Made by a program: the position numbers and the translations under genes. From the NCBI GenBank assembly GCA_030601615.1, contig JAUVTH010000066.1, forward strand, positions 1 through 7,552: a stretch of 7,552 nt of DNA. Direction: 5' to 3'. Shown here one piece after another: positions 1 through 6,029 of this stretch. Position 1 is the first letter of the stretch, and the number at the start of each line of letters is the position of its first letter. The notes under the pieces were generated by a model. It worked only from the letters and a program-made list of their open reading frames with translations, was not told the origin of the DNA and searched no databases. Source of the DNA: Gemmatimonadota bacterium (GTDB lineage: Bacteria; Gemmatimonadota; Gemmatimonadetes; Palauibacterales; Palauibacteraceae).

Positions 1-60
1 CGCCAGCACGACCGCTGCCAAGCCCGACCGAAAAGCCCCTCTCAACCAATCACGCAGCAT
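1..60 (-). CDS. N-terminal fragment of a probable exported or membrane-anchored protein (runs off the left edge)
   Basis: Only the first 20 codons are in the window. They read M-L-R-D-W-L-R-G-A-F-R-S-G-L followed by AAVVLA: three arginines within a short polar/aromatic stretch, then a hydrophobic run. This is how a signal peptide or N-terminal membrane anchor begins. The start is supported by a strong Shine-Dalgarno sequence: on the minus strand GGGGAGGG lies just upstream, with about 7 bases between GGAGG and the ATG at 60. The gene is transcribed leftward, the same direction as tyrS, but about 630 bases of gap lie between them, so a separate promoter is likely. The mature protein is outside the window and its function cannot be inferred. 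Confidence 0.6.
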   Translation of the reverse strand, partial: MLRDWLRGAFRSGLAAVVLA

Positions 61-80
61 GGATCACCCTCCCCAAGGCA

Positions 81-344
81 TTAAGGAGAAGCGTCGACCG
101 CACCACGCGACCACGAGACGAGAGCCCCCTCGCGGCCCTTCGCGTCGTAGTAGCGTACGGGTCGACCAGTGAAAGTGAGAAACGACTGATTTGGAGAACC
201 CCTGAGGCCTCCTGGGTACGAACGAAAGTGGAGCCGATAGTTCCCTCCCCTTGCTGGAGGAATCTGGATCGTGGGTCGGCGGGCCTCGTGCCCATCGACC
301 TCCTGTCGAGCCTCGCGATGCTCATCCGACATGATTCGTCCCAT
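81..344 (-). CDS. Doubtful small open frame (87 aa, or 83 aa from the second ATG)
   Basis: A minus-strand frame starts at ATG 344, or at a second ATG at 332, and stops about 20 bases before the start of the left-edge gene. That spacing would suit an operon. The product would be polar and basic, with a moderately protein-like second half (GNYRLHFRSYPGG, then VRYYDAKGREGALVSW). Against it: third-position GC is only about 63%, well below the neighbouring genes. No good Shine-Dalgarno sequence precedes either ATG. A different minus-strand frame (50-325) is open over much of the same stretch. I recognise no family. It is listed only because it is the best coding candidate in the gap. Confidence 0.2.
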   Translation of the reverse strand: MGRIMSDEHREARQEVDGHEARRPTIQIPPARGGNYRLHFRSYPGGLRGSPNQSFLTFTGRPVRYYDAKGREGALVSWSRGAVDASP

Positions 345-518
345 CCACCAGGACGTCGAACATTCCGAGGGACAACTCTCTCTATATGCCCGTGGGCTTC
401 GTTCTATATACAGCGCACCGCTCGTGCGCGTATGCCCCAGCTACACGACCCCATCAGGGGCCACAACTTGCCGCGAGAGTCCGCTCAGAGGTGTGGCAGG
501 AAGACCCTCGCTATGTAT

Positions 519-549
519 GGGCGGAGAACCGCAGTCCTGTTCTCAGCCC
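519..549. repeat. Strong inverted repeat / hairpin (10 of 11 pairs, 9-base loop)
   Basis: GGGCGGAGAAC (519-529) pairs with GTTCTCAGCCC (539-549) through six pairs, one G/A mismatch and four more pairs, around the 9-base loop CGCAGTCCT. A flanking T518/G550 wobble could extend it. No T-run follows on either strand, so it is not a standard intrinsic terminator. It may be a structural element of an RNA or a stabilising hairpin in a leader. Confidence 0.5.
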
Positions 550-556
550 GGGGGAA

Positions 557-585
557 AGCTTACGGACGCACCGAACGGGTGTCAA
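557..585 (-). promoter_or_regulatory. Weak candidate minus-strand promoter
   Basis: On the minus strand a perfect TTGACA (plus positions 580-585) is followed after 17 bases by TAAGCT (557-562), which matches the -10 consensus at only 3 of 6 positions. Transcription would start close to the hairpin at 519-549 and run leftward towards the gene at 60, giving a leader of nearly 500 bases. Only the -35 box is good, so this is tentative. Confidence 0.2.
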
Positions 586-602
586 TAGCCCACGGCCTCC
601 CC

Positions 603-649
603 GCAGCGTACCCGACCACGGTATCTCGAACCGGCGTAAGTAACGCTGC
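603..649. repeat. Inverted repeat about 40 bases downstream of tyrS, possible 3'-end hairpin
   Basis: GCAGCGTAC (603-611) pairs with GTAACGCTGC (640-649), giving nine pairs with one bulged A. An inner four-pair helix (CGGT 619-622 with ACCG 630-633) adds to the fold. It lies 42 bases past the tyrS stop in the direction of tyrS transcription. It could act as a 3' stabilising or factor-dependent termination structure. No T-tract follows the stem on the minus strand, so intrinsic termination is not supported. Confidence 0.35.
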
Positions 650-690
650 CTCAAGTTAGTTCGGAAAGCTGAGGCCCCGCGGTGTCCGTG

Positions 691-1956
691 TCAACCTGAG
701 CCGGTATCCCCGTCGGTTGTCGAGGGGCAATTCTCGGGTCCCCCGGCAGCTTCGACGACCAGTCGCAGGAACCTCCGCTTTCCTCTTTGCATAACGTACG
801 ACCCGGGGGAAACGTGACACTCTGGATCCTGGACGACTTCGCCGTCGATCTTCACCCCTCCCTGATCGATGAGTCGCCGCGCCTCGGAGGTGGATCTCGC
901 CAGCCCGGAGCGCGCCAGGACGTGGCCGATCCACAGCGTTCCTTCGTCTCCAGCGGAGAGCACGCACGTCTCGAGCTCCTCAGGCACGTCGCGTCGGCGG
1001 TGCACGCGGTCGAACGCAACGCGAGCCTCAGCTCCCGCTTCGCTGCCGTGATACCTGGCCGTGATCGTCTCGGCCAGCCAGCGCTTCACGGCCAGCGGGT
1101 CTTCGTCCGCCTTCCCGATCCACTCCGACCGCTCGACACCGGACGCGCCCGAGGCGAGCTGGACCCACTCGGCCAGCAGCGAGTCCGGAATCGACATCGT
1201 GCGCCCGAACATGTCCGTCGGCTCCATGGTGAGCCCCACATAGTTGTCGTACGACTTGGACATCTTCCGCTCTCCATCGGTACCGCGAAGGAGCGGGAGC
1301 AGGACACACACCTGTGGCTCCTGTCCCGATCTTTCCTGGAGCGTCCGGCCGAGCAGGAGGTTGAACTTCTGGTCCGTTCCCCCCAGCTCGATATCCGCCT
1401 CGAGGGCGACGGAGTCGTAGGCCTGCATCATCGGGTACAGGAACTCCACCAGGGATATCGGCTTCTCGTCCGCGTAGCGGTCTGCGAAGTCGTCGCGCTC
1501 GAGCATACGGGCGACCGTGTACTGGGAGGTGAGGCGCAGAATGTCTTCCAGCCTCAGCCCCGCCAGCCACTCGCTGTTCTGGCGGATCTCGGTCAAGCCC
1601 GGGTCGAGGATACGGAACACCTGCTCCCGGTACGTCTGCAGATTGGACTCGATCTCGGCCGTCGTGAGCATCGGCCGGGCGTCGCTTTGCCCGGACGGAT
1701 CGCCCACGAGGGCCGTGAAGTCCCCGATCACGAACACGACCCGGTGGCCGAGCTCCTGGAAAGTCCTCAGTTTGTGGATCGATACGGCGTGTCCGATGTG
1801 GAGGTCGGGCCGGGTCGGGTCGAAGCCCTGTTTCACGATCAGGGGTTTCCGCTCGACGCGCGAGCGTTCCAGCTTCGCCGCGAGCTCGGATTCGGGGACG
1901 ATCTCCGCGACCCCGTCGCGGATACGGCCCAGCTGCTCATCCACCGGAAGAAACAT
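691..1956 (-). CDS. tyrS: Tyrosyl-tRNA synthetase (class I, TyrZ-like with KMSKS)
   Basis: Cytoplasmic enzyme that activates tyrosine with ATP and charges tRNA-Tyr (EC 6.1.1.1). The 421-residue product is full length. The Rossmann-fold catalytic domain has the ATP-binding signature DLHIGH (HIGH at 53-56), the tyrosine-pocket elements QAYD (178-181) and GGTDQ (192-196), and a canonical KMSKS loop at 231-235. KMSKS, rather than the KFGKT form of Bacillus/E. coli-type enzymes, and the N-terminal layout suggest the TyrZ-like subgroup. An S4 RNA-binding domain follows at about 342-401 (RLIDQGGVKIDGEVV region). The last 20 or so residues form a polar Gly/Ser/Thr/Asp tail without a domain. The ATG at 1956 fits the family start and has a weak upstream GGA. 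The gene is divergent from the PBP gene across 67 bases. Confidence 0.96.
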   Translation of the reverse strand: MFLPVDEQLGRIRDGVAEIVPESELAAKLERSRVERKPLIVKQGFDPTRPDLHIGHAVSIHKLRTFQELGHRVVFVIGDFTALVGDPSGQSDARPMLTTAEIESNLQTYREQVFRILDPGLTEIRQNSEWLAGLRLEDILRLTSQYTVARMLERDDFADRYADEKPISLVEFLYPMMQAYDSVALEADIELGGTDQKFNLLLGRTLQERSGQEPQVCVLLPLLRGTDGERKMSKSYDNYVGLTMEPTDMFGRTMSIPDSLLAEWVQLASGASGVERSEWIGKADEDPLAVKRWLAETITARYHGSEAGAEARVAFDRVHRRRDVPEELETCVLSAGDEGTLWIGHVLARSGLARSTSEARRLIDQGGVKIDGEVVQDPECHVSPGSYVMQRGKRRFLRLVVEAAGGPENCPSTTDGDTGSG

Positions 1957-2014
1957 TCGCCGTCCACGTTCGTAGAAGTGGCACCGTGATGCGTCAGGTC
2001 ACCTGGAAACGCAC

Positions 2015-2043
2015 AGCATAGATATGGCGGAGAGCACAGGCAA
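2015..2043 (-). promoter_or_regulatory. Candidate sigma-70-type promoter for tyrS
   Basis: On the minus strand TTGCCT (plus 2038-2043) and TATGCT (2015-2020) are separated by 17 bases; each matches the consensus at 4 of 6 positions. The predicted start gives a tyrS leader of about 50 bases. The -35 box would lie inside the first codons of the divergent PBP gene, so the two genes would have overlapping control regions. Inferred from sequence only. Confidence 0.35.
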
Positions 2044-4192
2044 CAAGATATTCCGGCTGTCCTGGCCGGGTCCCCGGACCCGCTGGATCGTCCTGACCGT
2101 AGCGCTCGCGGGCCTTGCCCTCGGTGGCGGGCTCGCGTGGGGCGCGTGGTCGCACATCTGCGACCAGTGTCCGTCGATCGCCCAGATCTACGCGTTCGAG
2201 CCCAAGGAGGCCACACGGGTGTACGCCGCGGACGGCACCTTGCTGCGCGAGTTCGCGATCGAGCGGCGCACCGCCATCCAGTATTCCCAGATCCCGCGGC
2301 ACGTCGTCGACGCGTTCGTCGCCGTGGAGGACAAACGTTTCTGGTCTCACCAGGGCATCGATTACCTGCGCTCTCTCAGGTCGGCCGTAGTATTCGCGTT
2401 CGCCGGGTACGGAGCGGCCGGTGGCAGCACGATCACGCAGCAGCTCGCCGGGAACATGTTCGCGTCCATCGTGGACCGGCAGGACATCTCGGTCCGGCGG
2501 AAGATGCGGGAGATGAAGGTGGCGCGCTCGCTGGAGCAGGCCTACACGAAGACCGAGATCCTCGAGGCGTATCTGAACCAGATCAACTTCGACGGCGTGT
2601 ACGGCGTCCAGAACGCCGGGCAGCGTTACTTCGGAAAGAACGTGCGCGACTTGAATCTGCCGGAGGCGGCCACGCTCGCGGCCATGCCGGTGGCGCCCGC
2701 CCGGTATTCTCCGATCCGCAATCCCGAGCGGGCGGTGGCACGCCGGAACCTCGTGCTCAGCCTCATGGCCAACCAGGGGATGATCACGGAGGATGAGGAG
2801 GCCGCAGCCAGGGCCTACCCCCTGCTCGTCCGGCCGAACGCACAAGACAGGATACCTGCCGCGTACTTCGTGGAATGGGTGCGCCGCATCCTGTTCGACC
2901 GGTACGGAAAGCAGATGTATGAGGCGGGACTGCGGATCTACACGACGCTCGACCCTGACATGCAGGCCGTAGCCGACTCCGCCGTGCAGGCGCAGCTCGA
3001 GTGGATCGAGAGACAGCCGGGATTCGCGGCGCCGACATACCGCGAGACGCGTGCGTGGCCGACCGACAGCCTCGCCGGATCGAACATGCCGTACATCCAG
3101 GGCATGTTCATCGCGGTAGACCCCAAGAACGGCGACGTCCTCGCTCTGGTCGGCGGGCGTGACTTCCAGGACTCCGAGTTCAACCGCGCGACGCAGGCCG
3201 AACGTCAGCCCGGCTCGCTGTTCAAGCCGTTCGTGTACACGGCGGCCATCGAAAGCGGAATGCCGGCCTCGGAGGTCATCTTCGACACGCCGATCGAGTT
3301 CCCGCAGCCGGATAGCTCGATCTGGTCTCCCAGCAACTTCACCAACGACTTCAAGGGCCCGGTCACGATCCGGGACGCGCTGGCCGCGTCCATCAACGTG
3401 GTCGCCGTGAAGGTCGGGCTGCGCGTGGGACTCGAGACCGTGGCCCAGTACGCGCACCGCATGGGAATCACGTCGCGCATCGACCGGGTGCCGTCTACGT
3501 CGATCGGCTCTCCGTCGGTGAAGCCGATCGAGATGGTCGAGGCTTACACGACGTTCGCCAACCTGGGCATCCGGGTCACTCCGCGCCCGATCCTGCGAAT
3601 CGAGAACGCGGATGGCGAGGTGCTATGGGAGGCCCCCATCGAGAGAGAAGAAGTCCTGGACGAGCGGACTTCCTGGATCATGGTGTCGATGCTCAGGGAC
3701 GTCGTCGATCGGGGCTCCGGCATCCGGATCCGCTCGTTGGGCGTGCCCTGGGAAGTGCCGGTCGCGGGCAAGACGGGCACGACGAACGAGAACACGAACG
3801 CGTGGTTCATAGGCTTCACGCCCGAGATCGTCACGGCGACGTGGGTCGGATTCGACCTGCCGGCGCGAATCAGGGACGACGCGCAGGGAGGCCGGGACGC
3901 AGCACCGGTGAACGCAGAGATACTCAAGCACTTCTACTCGAACCGTGAGGCGCCGGCGCCGTGGGCCCGGCCGACCGGTCTGATCGAGCGGCGAGTCGAC
4001 CGAACCACCGGAATGCTGGCGACGATCTGGTGTCCGCCCGAGGCCGTGTACACGGAAGTCTACATACCGGAGACGGAGCCCCGGGAAAGCTGCGACGTGC
4101 ACGGACCGTCGGGGATCCGTGAATGGGCGGACAGCCTGGGCCTAGCGGCCGACTCGCTCGCGCCACCGGTGGCTGACGACTTCGAGTTCTAG
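2024..4192 (+). CDS. Class A penicillin-binding protein (PBP1A-type, transglycosylase plus transpeptidase)
   Basis: Membrane-anchored enzyme that polymerises lipid II into glycan strands and cross-links the stem peptides in the periplasm. The 722-residue protein has a short cytoplasmic tail, a membrane helix at about 21-43, then a GT51 domain: EDKRFWSHQGID with catalytic Glu102, GGSTITQQLAGN (133-144), the RKMREMK...EILEAYLN block (159-185) and LPEAATLAAMP (212-222). The transpeptidase domain has all three motifs: SLFK (nucleophile Ser398, Lys401), SIN (456-458) and KTGT (583-586). Both activities should therefore be intact. C46 and C49 (ICDQCP) lie just outside the membrane helix, and C670 and C690 lie in the C-terminal tail. 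The ATG at 2024 keeps the anchor but has no clear Shine-Dalgarno sequence; only a GGAAA about 14 bases upstream. It is probably a single-gene unit, convergent with deoA. Confidence 0.95.
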   Translation: MAESTGNKIFRLSWPGPRTRWIVLTVALAGLALGGGLAWGAWSHICDQCPSIAQIYAFEPKEATRVYAADGTLLREFAIERRTAIQYSQIPRHVVDAFVAVEDKRFWSHQGIDYLRSLRSAVVFAFAGYGAAGGSTITQQLAGNMFASIVDRQDISVRRKMREMKVARSLEQAYTKTEILEAYLNQINFDGVYGVQNAGQRYFGKNVRDLNLPEAATLAAMPVAPARYSPIRNPERAVARRNLVLSLMANQGMITEDEEAAARAYPLLVRPNAQDRIPAAYFVEWVRRILFDRYGKQMYEAGLRIYTTLDPDMQAVADSAVQAQLEWIERQPGFAAPTYRETRAWPTDSLAGSNMPYIQGMFIAVDPKNGDVLALVGGRDFQDSEFNRATQAERQPGSLFKPFVYTAAIESGMPASEVIFDTPIEFPQPDSSIWSPSNFTNDFKGPVTIRDALAASINVVAVKVGLRVGLETVAQYAHRMGITSRIDRVPSTSIGSPSVKPIEMVEAYTTFANLGIRVTPRPILRIENADGEVLWEAPIEREEVLDERTSWIMVSMLRDVVDRGSGIRIRSLGVPWEVPVAGKTGTTNENTNAWFIGFTPEIVTATWVGFDLPARIRDDAQGGRDAAPVNAEILKHFYSNREAPAPWARPTGLIERRVDRTTGMLATIWCPPEAVYTEVYIPETEPRESCDVHGPSGIREWADSLGLAADSLAPPVADDFEF

Positions 4193-4198
4193 GAGCTG

Positions 4199-5512
4199 CT
4201 AGTCCGTCGTCACCCGCTTCCAGACCAGCGGCGGATCCTCGGGCGGAACATCTCCGAAGCCGTACGCCTTACCCAACCGCCGGGCGGCCGATGCCGCCGA
4301 ATTCTCGGAGCGGGCGTGAATGACGGCCACCGCCTCGCCGCGCTCGATTCTGTCTCCTCGCCGCGCCAGAAGCTCAATGCCCACGGCCGGGTCTACCTCG
4401 CCCTCCAGCCGGCGGCGGCCGGCCCCGAGCTCCACGGCCGCCACACCGATCTCGTAGGCGTCCGTGCAGGTCACGTATCCGTCGACCGGAGACTCCCACG
4501 TCGCTCGAATGGGTGCGTCCGCGAGTGCCTCCGGGTTCGACACGACGGCCGGGTCTCCTCCCTGTCGCTCGACCAGCCGGGCAAAACGGGCCAGCGCCCG
4601 GCCGTCGTCCAGCATGGAAGCAAGGTCCGAGCGAACCTCCTCCCTCGGGGCCCCCCGTTCGACCGCCAGCACGCTCTCTTCCGCCAGAGCGAGAGTAACT
4701 TCCCGCAGGTCCGCTGGACCTTCCCCGTGCAGGCACGCCACCGCCTCTCGAACTTCCAGCGCGTTGCCCACGGTCTCTCCGAGCGGCTGCTCCATCGCCG
4801 TGAGCAGCGCCGTGGCCCGCACGCCCTCAGATTCCGCCAGGCCGACCAGTGTCTCTGCCAGGACGACAGCCTGGTCCGGATCCCGCATGAAGGCGCCGGA
4901 CCCGTACTTGACATCCAGCACGAGGGCCTCGATCCCCTCCGCGACCTTCTTCGAGATGATGCTGGCGCAAATGAGAGGGATGGATGGAACGGTCGCCGTC
5001 ACGTCCCGCAGGGCATACAGCCGACCGTCCAGCGGGGCGATCTCCGGCGTCTGGCGAATCATCGCGCACCCGACGTCCGCGAGAACGGCCTGGAACTCGT
5101 CCAGGTCGAGGGCGGTCCGAAAGCCGGGGATCGACTCGAGCTTGTCCACCGTGCCTCCGGTGTGGCCGAGGCCGCGACCGGACATCATGGGCACCCGAAG
5201 TCCGTACTCGGCCAGGAGCGGGGCCAGCACCAGGCTGACCTTGTCGCCGACGCCACCGGTCGAGTGCTTGTCGACCGCGGGCGGGCCCCCATCGGAACGG
5301 AAGTCGAGTCGTCGTCCCGAGTCGATGATGGAACGTGTGAGCGTCGCGAGCTCGGCGGCGCTCATGTCGTTCAGAAGAACCGCCATCAGGAAAGCCGACA
5401 TCTGGTAGTCAGGAACGTGACCGGCACCGTACTCGGCGAGGAAACCTCTGAGCTCCTCGTCGGTGAGTTCGGCGCCGTCCCGCTTACGCGCGATCAGCTC
5501 CTGGGCGAGCAT
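4199..5512 (-). CDS. deoA: Thymidine phosphorylase / pyrimidine-nucleoside phosphorylase
   Basis: Cytoplasmic salvage enzyme that splits thymidine (and perhaps uridine or deoxyuridine) with phosphate into base and (deoxy)ribose 1-phosphate. The 437-residue length matches DeoA/Pdp proteins. The N-terminal helical domain (from MLAQELIARKRDG) leads into the glycine-rich phosphate site KHSTGGVGDK (82-91) and the family signature GRGLGHTGGTVDKLE (112-126). The pyrimidine-site residues expected from E. coli DeoA are present: Arg169 in YALRDVT, Ser184 and Lys188 in ASIISKK. The C-terminal PYNP domain spans about 340-410. Sequence alone does not separate thymidine-specific (EC 2.4.2.4) from broad (EC 2.4.2.2) enzymes, so the symbol could equally be pdp. 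GGGAGG stands only about 3 bases before the ATG at 5512, a tight spacing. The ytxH-like gene lies 36 bases upstream, so the two are probably co-transcribed. Confidence 0.94.
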   Translation of the reverse strand: MLAQELIARKRDGAELTDEELRGFLAEYGAGHVPDYQMSAFLMAVLLNDMSAAELATLTRSIIDSGRRLDFRSDGGPPAVDKHSTGGVGDKVSLVLAPLLAEYGLRVPMMSGRGLGHTGGTVDKLESIPGFRTALDLDEFQAVLADVGCAMIRQTPEIAPLDGRLYALRDVTATVPSIPLICASIISKKVAEGIEALVLDVKYGSGAFMRDPDQAVVLAETLVGLAESEGVRATALLTAMEQPLGETVGNALEVREAVACLHGEGPADLREVTLALAEESVLAVERGAPREEVRSDLASMLDDGRALARFARLVERQGGDPAVVSNPEALADAPIRATWESPVDGYVTCTDAYEIGVAAVELGAGRRRLEGEVDPAVGIELLARRGDRIERGEAVAVIHARSENSAASAARRLGKAYGFGDVPPEDPPLVWKRVTTD

Positions 5513-5548
5513 GAGCCTCCCGGTTGGGGGGTGATCCTGGGAAGGCGA

Positions 5549-5872
5549 TCAGTGATGCAGACGGTCCCGTCCCTTTTCGACGACCTCGGCCAGCCGCTCA
5601 CCGGTGCGGTCAGCTCCCTTGCGCGCCCGCCTGGCCAGGCGGCGAGTCTCGCGCGATGCCTTGTCAGCCAGCTCAAGTGCGTCATCTCGCGCTTCCTCGA
5701 GGGTCTCGCCGGCAGCCTCCGTCCAGTCCTCTGCCTTGCGTGCGATCTGTCGGCGGGTTCGGGCTCCGCTCTGCGGGGCGATGAGCAACGCGGCGGCCGT
5801 CCCGATGACGGCTCCGATGGTCAGACCGGCGAGAAAACCGATGGCTTCCCGGTATTCGTTGTTATCCATCAT
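5549..5872 (-). CDS. YtxH domain-containing small membrane protein
   Basis: A 107-residue protein with a short polar N-terminus (MMDNNEYREA), one glycine/alanine-rich membrane helix at about 11-32, and the hallmark sequence LLIAPQSGARTRRQI just after it. A long, highly charged helical tail follows (about 40-105, rich in Arg, Glu and Ala) and looks like an amphipathic or coiled-coil segment. This is the YtxH/gas-vesicle-like architecture seen in small stress-associated envelope proteins; the molecular role is not established. Two ATGs stand in tandem. The first (5872) is only 2 bases from GGAGG, while the second (5869) has a better 5-base spacing, so translation may begin one codon later. The gene is divergent from the V4R-like gene and probably leads a transcript continuing into deoA. 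Confidence 0.85.
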   Translation of the reverse strand: MMDNNEYREAIGFLAGLTIGAVIGTAAALLIAPQSGARTRRQIARKAEDWTEAAGETLEEARDDALELADKASRETRRLARRARKGADRTGERLAEVVEKGRDRLHH

Positions 5873-6029
5873 ATCCTCCGTGCGGTGCGAGAAATAAGGT
5901 CAGGCAAACTGGTGCAGTCGTTCCCATATACCAATAACCTCGGTCGGGCTGAAAGTGCCCGGCTTGCCCGGCCGCACGCTTGCTCTACTTTCAGGTCGCT
6001 CGATCGAACACACGTAACTGGAAGGTCCA
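5873..6029. promoter_or_regulatory. Divergent promoter region between ytxH-like and V4R-like genes
   Basis: This 157-base intergenic region serves two divergent transcripts and is more AT-rich than the flanking genes near 5888-5940. Weak minus-strand boxes for the ytxH-like gene can be drawn (TATATG on the minus strand near 5930). Weak plus-strand boxes are TTGCCC (5964-5969) and TACTTT (5986-5991), 16 bases apart. None is near consensus. A clear GGAAGG 5 bases before ATG 6030 serves as the ribosome binding site for the V4R-like gene. Confidence 0.45.
5949..5994. repeat. 8-bp inverted repeat with nested direct repeat, possible operator
   Basis: CTGAAAGT (5949-5956) and ACTTTCAG (5987-5994) form a perfect inverted repeat around 30 bases. 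Inside it GCCCGGC occurs twice (5957-5963 and 5966-5972). The right arm overlaps the weak -10 candidate of the plus-strand operon, so regulator binding here could control that promoter. There is no T-tract, and the 30-base loop makes a terminator unlikely. Confidence 0.35.

Larger units (their letters stand above)
390..595. other. Possible structured RNA domain closed by a 9-bp long-range stem
   Basis: CCGTGGGCT at 390-398 is perfectly complementary to AGCCCACGG at 587-595 and could close a multibranched fold. Inside it lie GCGCAC/GTGCGC (413-418 with 424-429, 5-base loop), CCCC-ATCA-GGGG (449-460) and the long hairpin at 519-549. A 9-bp match somewhere in a region this size is not rare by chance, so the closing stem alone proves nothing. 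The number of stacked local hairpins is what makes it notable. No known RNA family was recognised and the transcribed strand is unknown. Confidence 0.25.
61..690. other. Gene-poor gap between tyrS and the left-edge gene, hairpin-rich
   Basis: This stretch of about 630 bases holds no open frame that looks like a conserved protein. Sampled lines are about 53-65% G+C, against over 70% in sampled parts of the PBP gene, and no frame shows the strong third-position GC bias of the real genes. The rightmost bases are the 3' flank of tyrS and the leftmost are the 5' leader of the minus-strand gene at 60. From about 380 to 650 there are several inverted repeats able to fold as RNA on either strand, described separately. 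I looked for signatures of RNase P RNA, tmRNA, SRP RNA, cobalamin riboswitches and tRNA and found none. The gap may be a long 5' leader, an unrecognised structured RNA or decayed sequence. Confidence 0.6.

Noticed and set aside
384..410. Paired TCTATAT boxes as promoter elements
   Set aside because: No -35 box at suitable spacing on either strand, and no gene starts at a matching distance.
612..640. GGTTCGAGA on the minus strand resembling a tRNA T-loop
   Set aside because: The flanking stem is only four pairs and out of register with a T-arm, and no acceptor, D or anticodon arms or CCA end can be drawn.
228..659. 143-codon plus-strand open frame in the gap left of tyrS
   Set aside because: Lacks codon bias, a good ribosome binding site and protein-like composition, and competing frames are open over the same stretch.
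640..660. GTAAC...GTTAG stretch resembling an integron attC core
   Set aside because: The arms do not fit the attC consensus, and there is no integrase or cassette array nearby.
345..690. RNase P RNA, tmRNA, SRP RNA or cobalamin riboswitch in the hairpin-rich gap
   Set aside because: None of the core sequences I know for these (such as GAGGAAAGTCC, GGAAGGAAGCAGC or a tRNA-like 3' end) occurs on either strand.
787..1989. 400-codon plus-strand open frame antisense to tyrS
   Set aside because: It is the mirror of a real, motif-complete TyrRS gene in GC-rich DNA; its product is Arg/Leu/Val/His-rich with no recognisable motif.
1994..3457. 487-codon minus-strand open frame antisense to the PBP gene
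   Set aside because: A shadow of the strong third-position GC bias of the PBP gene; composition dominated by Arg, Val, Leu and His, with no domain.
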